A DNA stretch of 64,000 nucleotides from Locusta migratoria (Eukaryota > Arthropoda > Insecta > Orthoptera > Acrididae). The position numbers and the translations under genes are program-made. The DNA lies in contig CM048744.1 in the NCBI GenBank assembly GCA_026315105.1, positions 660,675,676 through 660,739,675 of the forward strand, in the 5' to 3' direction. Shown here piece by piece: positions 11,653-23,744 of this stretch (position 1 is the stretch's first letter; every line of letters starts with the position of its first letter). The notes below the pieces were generated by a model. The model searched no databases and was not told where the DNA came from. It saw only the letters and a list, made by a program, of their open reading frames with translations.

Positions 11653-13639
11653 GTAAGTAATACAAAAATTGTTTGCTCTGTTATGTACAAATAGTGAGTG
11701 ATGGTTAAAGAAAGCATGCATATCATATAATTAAACTGTTTGACAGTCGCTAAGGAAAGATTACCACTTGCTACAAAACAAAACATCTAACCAGTAAATT
11801 ATTGTGAAAGTAAATGTAAAGGATAAAACATGTTGAATTCAGAGACAGCTATGAACACACTGTTTGTATGTAGTACAGTGCTTGACAAAGTTTGTTGTGG
11901 AACTAATTAGTATCACATTCTATGTGGTATGGCAACATGTCTGTAAGTTGACATTTCTGTGCTTGTAATAAAATAAGAGCATTTGAACAACTCATAATCA
12001 AAGTGTCACTACTGCAGTCACAGCAATGGGCGCTTCTTAAAGTATCATCTTGTGATGAAAAATTTACGCTTACACTCAAAATGCTATTTGAAACCGTAAA
12101 GATAGACAGATCACCACACTACAAGAAGAAAGATACATAGTTCTGGTGGTGAAAAGAATTGGCATTGGCATGTCACTTCCTAGCCAGATTACTGCAGATT
12201 TCTCAACTGCTTCAACCAATCAGCACACATCTGTGCATTTCATGTTGATTAAATCAGCTTGGTTTGTATACTTTGCTTCCCACTTTAACTGCACAAATAC
12301 CAAGATGATGGTGGGAAGCATATTGTTTGTTTGCAGTTAATGTCATACATTCCATGAATATGAACATATTGTTTGGAATCAGCAAAGTGATCCAGAGTGT
12401 CATTTTGCAACAAAATCCCTTCATTATGGCTAGACTATCAACACAAATCAGTGTTGAGAGAGAGGAAGGACTACATTATTAAACACCATAGAATGTTCTT
12501 GAACATCGGTATGGCTTAAGCATGATAGTATGGCAGGCATTATGCACAATAGCTAACTTCCTATTTACAGACAACAGTGCCTGTCCATAGAAGGTTCATT
12601 GAGGTGTCAGGCTCATTGGAAGGCGAAGATATTTAACAGATGTAAGCCATGCAGAGGTTGCCTGTAATGCTCTTGGCAGATTCTTTTCTTGACACCCCCA
12701 TCCTGCAGCACACAAGAACTGTAGGCCATCTTAAGAAAGGAGTGGGACAATATTCCCCAAAGACTCCTCACCAGTTCAGATATCCCACATCACTCCACCC
12801 TTACCTGTACTGTGGGTCATGTGGTCTTTCGTTGCCTGTAATTATTCCTGTTCAACAGTCTCTCTCCTCCTTAGCATTGTCAAGTAGTGTATTGTAGAAT
12901 TTGTTTTATTTTCTATTTAAAATATGTTTTATTAATTCAGAATTGGTTACAAAACTTCTTTTAAAATGTGTCCGGATCCTGTCTTAAATTCCATACAGCG
13001 CGCAAATACTAATAATGGCCCACCTGCAGTTTCTTTTCAAGTGAAAAATTTCAGTTCATCTACTATAAGTAATTCATGATTTTGTCAACAAGCATTTACA
13101 TGAACTGGTATGTTTTGTAACTAAGTAGTAGCTAAAATATGAATACATTACAGTTTCAGTTAAAGACAAACCTACCATTGTATGTGCAAAATGTAAGCAT
13201 ATAAAACAGAATGACGTAAAATGTGTTTACTACTACCGTATTGCAATCATACTATATGTTCTCTGTACATAATAAGATGAGAAATTCAGGAACCGAATGT
13301 TATCAGAAAAGTTCCTAACAGGTCAATTCATGTCAATTCTACCTGTTTGAGAAAATGTTCCGGCTCATAGTCTACAAATCTGGCTGAAATTTAGAACAAC
13401 AATGCTACCATGTGTGGAACACTTGTTTAGAAAATATAAGGTTCTACAAACTAGGAAAAATCCCCACTGCAACCGCCCCCTCCCCCATGTAAGATTTGGA
13501 CTTAGTATGGTTAATTGCGTAGTCCAACAAAAATTGATCACAGATCAAGTAAAAAATAGTAAGAAAGTGTTGGAACGATGAAGAAAAAGCAATATAGAAA
13601 TAGTGAACATCCCAAGCAGAACATAAAAACGAGGGAAAC
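11653..13639. other. Malectin intron, no recognised element
   Basis: First part of the last malectin intron. AT-rich sequence with no supported frame or transposon terminus. Confidence 0.6.
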
Positions 13640-13790
13640 ATCTACAGATAGTGTCGTGGTTATGGTGGGTGAACTGCGAAGCTGGAAAGTTGCTATTCAA
13701 ACCTTTCCCCCAATAAAATTTTAGTTTTGTCTTTTTCACAAAATTATGAACTGTCCCACCCATTCATTGACTTGTCTGTTCTTTGTAACC
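13640..13790 (+). mobile_element. tRNA-like SINE, second family, copy A
   Basis: Contains a tRNA-like head with GTCGTGGTTATGGTG and a degenerate B box (TTGCTATTCAAACC). The body has AAAATTTTAGTTTTGTC and ATTATGAACTGTCC. The same blocks occur in the same order, inverted, at 14470-14640. The two therefore define one SINE family independent of the abundant one at 10297. Confidence 0.6.
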
Positions 13791-14469
13791 AGTTTTGTAT
13801 TTGTGTTGTGCTGTAACGTCCACACCACAATACCATATTAGCAACTGAAAGGAAGTGATCTTGAATAGGAACAACAAATATTTCATTGCAAGGTGACAAG
13901 TCAACCAATTCCTACACAGGAAATCATCTCTGATTACAGTATGTTGGACAATAATTCGGTCCCTGAAAGAACTTGTACATTCCTTAACATTCAGAAGATG
14001 TTTATTGATATTGTTATGTAAGTTGTGAGCTATATTTCCTGGATTCATATTGCCCATGCAATACAACTCAAATATTTAATACATTCTCGTCCAAAGTCAA
14101 GAAGAGTCGGCTACCAGCCAGGGAGGCTAAAAAGCAGGAATCCTCTCTCCGCCATGCACTGTAGTCAAGTAACATTGTATAGTTAGATGTTTGTTTACTA
14201 CAGTATTGTTACCTCGCATCAGACCTAGTGCTTCCAGTGGGGTCCAAATTACTTGTACATTTCTTTGCACCACTATATGACATTGTGATTACTTGGCAAT
14301 GAGCCTTTATTGTTACATAGTTCCTGTTCATTTGTTGTTTTGATAGGTGAATTGTCCCTGTAGTATTTTTTGCCTGAATTCACTATTCATCTTGTTTGCT
14401 AATAATATGTTCTTACCACAAGACACATATTTATGATTAATGTATAGTATGAAAATTTCCAGGATTACA

Positions 14470-14640
14470 AAAAGAGAACAGAGACATCAATGACATGAAG
14501 GATGGTTCATAATGTAGTGACAAAAACAAAATAAAAATTTTGTTCAAGAATGGGATTTGAACCCATGATCTTCTGTTTTGTAGTCCAACACCATGATGAT
14601 AGCCACAACACATTTGCTGCAGCTGCTTCCTTACTGTGGC
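14470..14640 (-). mobile_element. tRNA-like SINE, second family, copy B (inverted)
   Basis: On the minus strand the order is TGTGGCTATCATCATGGTG, a B-box GGGTTCAAATCCC, AAAATTTTTATTTTG and ATTATGAACCATCC. This parallels copy A at 13640-13790. The better B box suggests it is the less decayed copy. A functional tRNA gene is excluded because the acceptor and anticodon arms do not pair. Confidence 0.65.
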
Positions 14641-15359
14641 ATACCATACATTTTTGTGTTCAGTTTTTATTTTGCTTATTTTTTCATAGTTCCATATACT
14701 TTCTTCCTGTTTTTTGCTTGATTTGTATTTAGTATTTGACGAGCTATCCCTTGTGTCATCCTTCCACTAAATATGAGGGGGGTGCATCCCTTGTGAGAAT
14801 TAGTTTCTGAAAAATTTAAAATTAGTGAAAGGAGGTGGTGTGACCTGAAAAATGCCACACACCGTTGGATGTCAATCTTCAGCATCAGGAGCTATTCCTC
14901 ACAGACCAGTGAAATTTTTACCATGTAGTAACAACCACATAAGGAACATGCTCGGTGTACCAACAACATGTGTTTCTAAAAGAAAATAAAAAAGATTTTT
15001 GAATGTGATTGACAATGTAACAAGTTAAAAAAAATGTATAGGTAGATGTTTTAGGTGGCTGCCATGACAAACATATTTTACTCAGGAAAGGATAATATTT
15101 TTTGTAGTAAGCCTGATGTTCAGTAAACACACAATCAATATATCATGTCTATATGTTTCACACATACTGAGCTACATACACAAGAAAATGCACACAAAAA
15201 AAAAATGTAACTCACAGGAAAAACATGGATTATGTGGTAGCATAAAAGGGCCAAGTGATATCCAGTCCAAATTTCACATACTGCATATGTAATACCGTCT
15301 CAAAATTTCAACCTATTTGTGCTAGTTATTTGTGTACAACTTAAAGTTGATAAAATTTA

Positions 15360-17085
15360 CATCTACATACATACTCCACAATCCACCCAAAGGGGCATGG
15401 TGGAGGGTACCCAGTATCTCTTCTTACTTTCTTATCCCACTCACCATATACAACAAGGGGATTATGAATGCTTCATGTATCTGTTAGTGCCGTAATCTCT
15501 GATCTGCTTAAAATTCCGGCCCTCTAAATTTCTTCAACAGTGTTTCTCAAAAAGAATGTCACCTTCCCTCCAGTGCCTCCCATTTGAGTTCTCGAAGCAT
15601 TTCAGTAACACTTGTACATTGATCGAACCTATCAGTGGCAAACCCAGCCACCCACCTCTGCTTCACCTGTTTCTCCTACTCATTTACATCACCTTACATT
15701 TTTCTACATTTAGTTAGCTGCCATTCCTCACACCATCTAGAAATTTGGTGTAAGTCACCCTGCATCCTCCTACCGTCTTTTGACACCACCTTCCTGTACA
15801 CTACAGCATCATCAACAAGCAGCCAAAGATTGCAACTCAATCTGTCCATCAGATCATTTATATGGATAGTGAATAATAGTGGTCCTATCACACTTCCCTG
15901 GGGCACTCCTGATGATACCCTGGCCTCTAATGAACACCCGTCATTTAGGACAACATATTGAGTTATATTAAGTAGTATTTGTGCCACTCACATATTTGGG
16001 TACCTTTTCCATAAGCTCTACCTTCATTAACAGTCTGCAGTGTGGTACCATGTCAAATGCCTGTCAAAAATCGAGAAATATGCATTCTGCCAGTTGCCCT
16101 TCATCCATAGCTTGCAAGATGTCATGAGAGGAAAGGACAAACTGGTTCCGCACATTCAGTGTTTTTTAAAGCTATGCTCATGCATGGTCAGAAGCTTTTC
16201 CATCTGAAGGAAATTTACTATATTAAAACTGAGAATATATTCAAGAATTTTACAACAAACTGGTGTTAATGGTATTAGTCTCCAATTATGTTGGTCCATT
16301 CTTTTGCCTTTCAATATACACATGAGTTACCTTCTCCTTTTTCAATAGCTTGGAACTTTGTGCTGGATCAAAGATTTATGATAAATGCAAACTAAGTAAG
16401 GGGCCGATGGCGGAAAGTACTCTTTGTAAAACTGAATTTGTACCCCATCTGGACCTGGTGTCTTGTTTGTTTTCATTTCTCTCAGCTCTTTCTCTACACC
16501 GGCTAAGCCTGTTACTATGCCCTCCATTTGGGAGTTAGTGCAGCCATCAAATGAAGGTATGTTTGTGTGGACATTCTGCATGAATGATTTCATAAGTGTT
16601 TAAATTTAAACTTTGGCCTTCATTTTTCTGTCTGTTGCCTTCATTTTTCTGTCTGTTGCCTTCATTTTTCTGTCTGTTGCCTTCATTTTTCTGTCTGTTG
16701 CCTTCATTTTTCTGTCTGTTGCCTTCATTTTTCTGTCTGTTGCCTTCATTTTTCTGTCTGTTGCCTTCATTTTTCTGTCTGTTGCCTTCATTTTTCTGTC
16801 TGTTGCCTTCATTTTTCTGTCTGTTGCCTTCATTTTTCTGTCTGTTGCCTTCATTTTTCTGTCTGTTGCCTTCATTTTAATGTCTTCTATCACCACCTCA
16901 GAATTATAGTGTGACTGGACAGAAGCGTTAGATATGGGTACCAGTTTTATATAGGACCAGAATTTTTCCATGGTCTCAGGAAGATATTTTGCTAAGTAGT
17001 ACTGTGGTAGTTATTGTATGCTTCGTGCATCACTCTTTTTATAGACTTGCAAATCTCTTCTTTTACCTGGTTTGATTTGGTTGAC
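15360..17085 (-). mobile_element. Jockey/CR1-type LINE, 5'-truncated
   Basis: Minus-strand pieces occur in LINE order. First is a linker with EKFWSYIK (about 16971). Then comes ELREMKTNKTPGPDGVQIQF, the reverse transcriptase entry motif (about 16500-16440), followed by FDMVPHCRLLMKVELM (about 16070-16010). Next is SSGVPQGSVIGPLLFTIHIN-DL (about 15940-15870), then LVDDAVVYR where active elements have FADD, and a WC-WQL thumb motif. The 3' untranslated end contains CATACTCCACAATCCACC, a motif I recognise from locust LINE 3' ends. The endonuclease is absent, the catalytic box is altered and frames are broken, so the copy is dead. Jockey and CR1 clades could not be separated by eye. Confidence 0.8.
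16619..16878 (-). repeat. 21-bp minisatellite inside a LINE coding linker
   Basis: Twelve tandem copies of the 21-bp unit TTCATTTTTCTGTCTGTTGCC run from 16619 to 16870, all identical as far as I can read, followed by an 8-bp partial copy. The unit length is a multiple of three, so on the minus strand the LINE frame remains open as a MKATDRK heptad repeated twelve times. It lies between the FWSYIK linker and the reverse transcriptase start. Perfect identity implies recent expansion or homogenisation in an otherwise decayed LINE. Confidence 0.95.
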
Positions 17086-17214
17086 CTTTACTGAACAGAG
17101 GACACAACTGCCTTTGCTGTCTCAGCATTTTTAGGTTTATTATTATTCTTGAACAACAGTGGGTCTTTGCCATTCTTAATCCAACTTGTTGACACATATT
17201 TCAGCATTTTAACA

Positions 17215-17400
17215 ATGGAAAATCTGATATGAATATCAATAATGGAGGATAGGTAACAACTCACCATAAAGTGGCTCGCTGAGCTGCTGTCAGACACGAA
17301 AATCACATCCACACAACTTAAATTTTTGGCCATGGCCTTAATCCGAAAAAGAAACACATACATTCACACAATCACTCAGACAACTATCATGTCCGGCCAC
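17215..17400 (+). repeat. Dispersed repeat of unknown class, copy 1
   Basis: Shares ordered blocks with 19360-19560: GGATAGGTAACAACTC, GAGCTG, CACACAACTTAAATTT, GGCC, GAAAAAGAAACACA, CATTCACACAA. I recognise this CA-rich unit as common in locust DNA, but no coding potential or end structure tells what moved it. Confidence 0.5.
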
Positions 17401-18708
17401 TCCAGCAAAACAAGATAGAGTGACAGACTGGTAATAACTTTACTGTCGCCCGCTACTGCAGAATAATACTACAGCAATCAAACATAAACAAGAGAATAAA
17501 ACACAGATAAAACTTAAGTTGGGGAAAAAGGTGCAGCTAACAACAACAAAATATTGTGCGCATAGTCTACAAGCATCTGCCAAAAGCAGGACGTAGGGTA
17601 TGCAATACTTCAAAACAGACTTGTTGATGAGCATAATTGTTCATCTGTTAAGGGGGGGGGGGGGGGGTAAAAATAACAAATAGAGGAGCAGCTATACAGT
17701 CAAAGTAAATGGCATTTTATGCATTAGGAATTATGTTAACAGTGAAAGTGCTATGAATTTCTTAAATCATGAACTGTTTGACTCCCATTCGAAACAACAC
17801 TTTGGCGACCAACCACGTAGAGAAATTTAGCCACTTATGAAGTTCTTAAAAATTTTACTGGCACATTAACGTTTTGTTATATCTTAAATGGTAACAAACG
17901 TTAAAAAAGACTAAGTGTCAAGGTTAATTTATCACAATTTATTTTAGCTCTTTATTAGATTGAATATGCAAATTGTGCAATAATGGTAGCAAAAAGTATA
18001 ATTATCCTCAAAAATTATGGGAAATGAAGGCAGCCAATCAGGAGTTCATAATTAATCATGCATGTGATCATACTTTCATTGTTTTATTAGGTTAATGCGT
18101 AATAACTTCCTCACAAATTGTGACACAATTGAAGAAAATGGCAAAAAATATTTGACAAGTTATTAAACCTGTTGTATTGTGTTACAGTGTAACAACATAC
18201 ATCAAAATTGTAACCTATTTGTACAAAACTGCGATGTAGGCTATTTTACAAAACAAAGTAAATGATAAACGACGTTCTCATAAATGGCAACGTCTGTGTC
18301 ATCACGAAAAAACTAAGATATATGCAAATTTCATTTAAGAAACAGAAGTTAAAAACCACAATCTCACCAGCCGTTTGCACCTGACCTATGATTGGCCTTT
18401 TTTACTTCTTATAAATTATTGAGCCATTACCAACATCTACATGTCATGCAAAAAATATGCCGACTTTGTTAGTGCATTTTATAACACTGGGAAGTTGTAC
18501 ACTGGTGTATAACACATTAACCTTTTAAAGAATTGATGAGTTTTACCACTCCAAGCCAGATATAACCAAAAAAGTGCAATTCACCTGGGAATAAATGTAT
18601 TTTCACCCAGGAAAATTTTACATTTTACCTGGGAAATCAAGGAATGATTTCTTCTTGTCCACATATAGACCCTGGTCTCCTGCCACAACTCAAACTTCAA
18701 TTCTATAT

Positions 18709-18810
18709 CTATAAGGCCACAGTGGCCGAGTGGATAAAGCAACTGCTTAATAAGCAGGAGGACCAGATTTTAATCCCAGCTGCAACACAAATTTTGATTC
18801 AATGCCTCTT
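18709..18810 (+). mobile_element. tRNA-derived SINE fragment, third family
   Basis: Reads GGCCACAGTGGCCGAGTGG (A box), CTGCTTAATAAGCAGGA (anticodon-arm-like hairpin) and CCAGATTTTAATCCCAGC (decayed B box). The anticodon arm still pairs, so it may descend from a tRNA without much change. However, the T arm is damaged and the sequence continues into a SINE-like body, so it is not called as a tRNA gene. Confidence 0.5.
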
Positions 18811-18913
18811 ACTCTTTTCACTATCTGTAATATATTGAAACAACATGTCTGAAATTTATTATTTGATATTGTGACTTGCGTAGCCTACTCAAGCCTTTTT
18901 CACACTAAACTAC

Positions 18914-18928
18914 TCCCCCCCCCCCCCC

Positions 18929-18992
<64 letters not shown>

Positions 18993-19003
18993 AACAAACA
19001 AAC
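18914..19003 (+). repeat. Poly-C, (CA)n and (CAAA)n microsatellites
   Basis: A run of about 16 C is followed by roughly 29 CA dinucleotides and then several CAAA/AAAC units. Simple sequence within the malectin intron. Confidence 0.95.
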
Positions 19004-19359
19004 ACACTTCCATCTGTTATCAAACTGATGATTCCTTGATGCCACAGGATGTGTTCTATCAACCAAACCCTTCGTTTAGACAAGTTAGGTTACAAAAATA
19101 TTTCTCCCTAGGATGCCATGCGTGAAAAATATAATGAACTGTACAAAGCGAATCTCAATCAACTTAAACGAAGTAGTAATTCAAATTGTTGCTCTATCTC
19201 CAGATGAAAACTAGTTTATGCCATGATTTTCTGTCTCCTTGCCATGGTACTGTTAGAAATAGAACCTACATCTTCTTTTCAGCTATATGAATTTATTCAA
19301 AGGAACAGAGGATGGCGACAAAACATGTAAAGTAAATCAATAAACAAAACAGTGGAAAG

Positions 19360-19560
19360 TTCAGGTTGGAATGTCAATAAATACGGATAGGTTGCAACTC
19401 TCCTTAAAAATGATCATTGAGCTTCAGGTAGGTGTGTGGAATACATGCTCACATTCACACAACTTGAATTTTAGGCCAAAGCATTCATCAGAAAAAGATA
19501 GAAACACATTCACACAAATACTCAGTCTCATCTCTTCTTGCATACATGACCCATCTCTTG
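19360..19560 (+). repeat. Dispersed repeat of unknown class, copy 2
   Basis: Same orientation and block order as 17215-17400: GGATAGGTTGCAACTC, GAGCTTCAGGTAGG, CACACAACTTGAATTTTAGGCC, GAAAAAGATAGAAACACATTCACACAA. The two copies are about 2.1 kb apart and strongly diverged. Confidence 0.5.
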
Positions 19561-19719
19561 CCTCATTGGCACAAATGCATCTCAACATGTTGTGAGGGCA
19601 GTGGAGGGGGAAGGATGTTGGGCAAGCATTGAAATAGAACATTCTGCACTGCATGGCAGAGTGTTGCATGGTTCAGAAGAGCTGGTGGTAGAGGCGAGGA
19701 TCCGAGGGACCCGTAACCA

Positions 19720-19840
19720 CCCTATCATCAGTCTGAAGATTGGTTTGAATACCACAGTGATTTACCAGGCATTGTCATATTTGGAGTTTATATGCCATTG
19801 CCTTCCTCCAACCTTCGAACTGACTTACCACCCTCCCCAG
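19720..19840 (-). mobile_element. SINE 3'-part fragment, family of 53661-53990
   Basis: Reverse-complement blocks match the distal half of the SINE at 53661-53990. These are AAGTCAGTTCGAAGGT-GGAGGAAGGCAA, GGCAT, AATGCCTGGTAAATCACTGTGG and TTCAAACCAATCTTC, in the same order. The tRNA-like head is missing. Confidence 0.65.
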
Positions 19841-21639
19841 AGGTGAAAGAAGTAAAACTTTACAGATAAAATCCCCCTTCCCCCCAAGTGTCATGTATCT
19901 TCTTCCAATCTGTTAATTACTCATTAGTGCATTACAATAATGGTTCTAGTTGCGAACCTATTGGTTTCTCACAGTTTTTATTTGTGAGCATATTGTGGGA
20001 TATTTGAAAGTGGTTTGATCTTTAAAACCCATTTCACATCCAAACATTACACTCTTGGACATTGGTTCTTTGTCAAAATTTTATCTACTTCATCCCCCAG
20101 CACCCCTAGAAATCTGTGATAGGAATTATGAATTGCAATAAAGATGCCATATAGCGTGTATGCAATTTATATTAAGTACCAAAATGGAGCTGTTAGTATG
20201 TAAAGCAAAGACAAAGAGGCAAGCTGAAGTAGAGTTTAAAAAATTCCACCACCAACCTCAGTGCACTTTTGACTTCTCTTGATAATACTCGGTGGCTATT
20301 CTGAGGTGATCTTTTCATTCTTTTATGAGGTCTGCACTATTCGTAATCCAAAGGATCAAATTGGCTCTTGGTTTTACTTTTTCTTTGTAAAATTCATCTG
20401 TTAACCATCCTCACAGGTAAAAATCTAAATGGGTAAAGGTTCGGGGATCCCTGTCATGTTGGAATAATGTATGTCTTTTATAGCCAAACAAGTCTCCAAT
20501 AATGCCACAAGCTTATTTACAAGTTGTTTAGATGATGGAGTCCTGTAAGATGATGCAGAAACACAACAGTCCCGATCAACTGATTGTCTTATCAAACTGC
20601 ACCAAACAATTGGAAATGTGTCTCCAGAATGGCATGTGGGTTTTCTTCTATCTACTTACGTGAATTTCGAGTGGTGTTAATGCTGTCATTGGAGGTGGCG
20701 TCTTCAGTGAAGAGTGCAAATGATATTATTTGGTGACTTTCAAGTGCCCAACAACAAAATTCCAATCATCTATCTTCACCTCTTGCTCAGTAGATTTGAA
20801 TGAGCTGTAATTGATGCAAATTGAGGAATAAGGAAACATACTAATAAACAAATAAAGCTGTAAAAAGTGATGTTGTTGGGCACTTATATATATACTAATA
20901 CTGCAGTGTGCAGAAGTACTATGTCCAAATGGTGTTGTATACATCTAAGGTAAACTGTTCTTGGTGGTATCATTGCATCATAACTCCGCCAATATTCTGT
21001 GTAGGCCATAGTGCAGTATGCGGCAGTTTTTCGTGCATTTCATCTATATCTGTAAATGTGAATGTCTGTTCGGTGTACGCTTATCACATCCAAAAGACAA
21101 GACACAGAGACTTAAATATTTGTACAGTTACTAATTTACACCTGAGGAAGGTTTTAGGCACATTACAAAACTCGTGCATAAATACCTTATGGGCATGCTT
21201 AGCATCTTTAGATACATGCAACATGTTTATATATAGCAATACAGTAGACTTGGCCAAAAGTAACAAAAAACCTTGAATGTAAAGTGAAGCAAGACTTCAC
21301 AACTTGAACATCAACATTCTAGTGCTGACACTCGATAAATAGGCTCTTAGCTACTAATGATGGGACAACTGACTGTTTTTACCAACCAATTGGTCACACG
21401 ATTGTTTTTTCATTCATTTGGTTTTTCAGTCAAATGAAAATAGTCTCTGTGGCCATATGAATGTTTCACTCACTCGCCAGGTTTGAGTGGTTTTATTCGA
21501 TTCGATGCAGGACAACCGAATGAAACAAGTCTCTGTCACGGGCGTTATATGAATTGTTTCAGTCACTCACACAGAGTTTCTGTGATTTTGTTTGTACTTT
21601 TTGGCCTTTTCTGGCATGCATGGACCATTATTAGGCTTC

Positions 21640-21875
21640 AGTACTAGTTTAGAGACAAATCTCCATGTATAAAGTATTGTGTCCATGAGTTAGTGTGTGT
21701 TTGTATTTGTATTGCATACATATCTACATTTTTATTCCAATCTTGATGAAATTTTATACTTTTGACTTTCAAACCCAGAGGTATGTGTGTAAGAATCACG
21801 TACAGCACACAGTTCAGGGATGACATTATAAACTACTAGCTGAAAACCCGGTGTTGCCTGGGTATTTATTTATTC
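21640..21875. mobile_element. Helitron-like fragments
   Basis: The plus strand of 21700-21780 shares GTATTGCATA, TCTACATTTTTATTCCAATCTTGATGA and a following TTTT-AC-TTTTGAC block with 61468-61540. At 21835-21870 the minus strand ends ACCCAGGCAACACCGGGT followed by TTTCAGCTAGT. That is a GC hairpin followed by CTAG and a T, the known form of Helitron 3' ends. No rolling-circle replicase or helicase is present, so these are non-autonomous pieces. The class is inferred from the terminus alone. Confidence 0.45.
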
Positions 21876-22095
21876 GAATCTTGAGTTAGTACTTTTCCTG
21901 TCCACTCTCTCTCTCTCTCTCTATCCATCTCCTTTTTTCTAAAACATGTTACGTTTATGAAAGAATATATAAGAAATCACAGGTAAAAATGCACTCATTT
22001 CGAAGAATCCAATCTCGAAATTCAACAATAATGATTGCAATAATATCACAGATGGATCACTTGACAGCGCAAAATGTCAAAACGATATATATAGT

Positions 22096-23040
<945 letters not shown>

Positions 23041-23216
23041 AACACGCATTGGTGCACGGCCAGCACATCTTGGCACAGTGCTACACCATCCGGGTTATCT
23101 GGATACTTCCCACTGACACCAATCCTTCAGAACTCCAGAGATGGGAACTAGCTCTTCAGCATATTCTCTCTTCCCGTTGCCCACCTGGTCTCAACCTCCG
23201 CTAAATTTGAATTCCC
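23041..23216 (+). mobile_element. Penelope-like 3' segment, second plus copy (palindrome right arm)
   Basis: Exact inverted partner of 22858-23033: 176 bp each, three mismatches by my count, loop TAGCCAC at 23034-23040. It encodes the same tail ending at a TAA (23202-23204). Downstream of 23216 the sequence differs from the left arm, so this copy is truncated on its distal side. Confidence 0.85.
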
Positions 23217-23744
23217 AGCAAAGTGAAAATGCAATGCTGTCTGAACATAGTTATATCTCTCTGTACTCAATAAAAATAGGGCACATGTTATATGGCATTT
23301 TTATTGCAATTTGTCATACTACCACCTACTAAAATAGTTACTATTCCTCTTCAAATACCCTGTATTAGGCATTTTAAGCTTTATGGCGGCAAAGTTTACT
23401 GCAGCACATAAAAATTGTGCTTGCAGTGTTAGAAAATGATGTGCCTGAAGGAGGATTGAAGCTTGCATGTCACAAAATAATTGGTTAATATATAGAAGAC
23501 AGTGAAACTGGACACAATATTCTTTCAATTTCACCTGGTGAGAATTAAAGCAATTCATATTAGGAGGCCAAAATGTGAAACTATTAAAATTTTGATCTTA
23601 CAACACGTTCATCGTAGAATCTACTTGTAGACGTAATGATGTCATAACAAAAGCAGTTGTCATATAATAATGTCTCTAGTCCATAAATTGATTTCTTGAA
23701 AATTGATATATCAAAGCAAGCAACAGTTTCATAAGGACATCATC

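Noticed and set aside
16619..16878. CRISPR-like regular repeats
   Set aside because: Units are directly adjacent with no spacers and lie in a LINE coding region of an animal genome.
18709..18780. Functional tRNA gene
   Set aside because: The anticodon-like arm pairs, but the T arm is damaged and the sequence continues as a SINE-like body.
21434..21600. Roughly 80-bp direct duplication (AATGAAA-TAGTCTCTGT blocks)
   Set aside because: Two diverged, imperfect blocks only. Too weak to call an element, although the similarity may be real.
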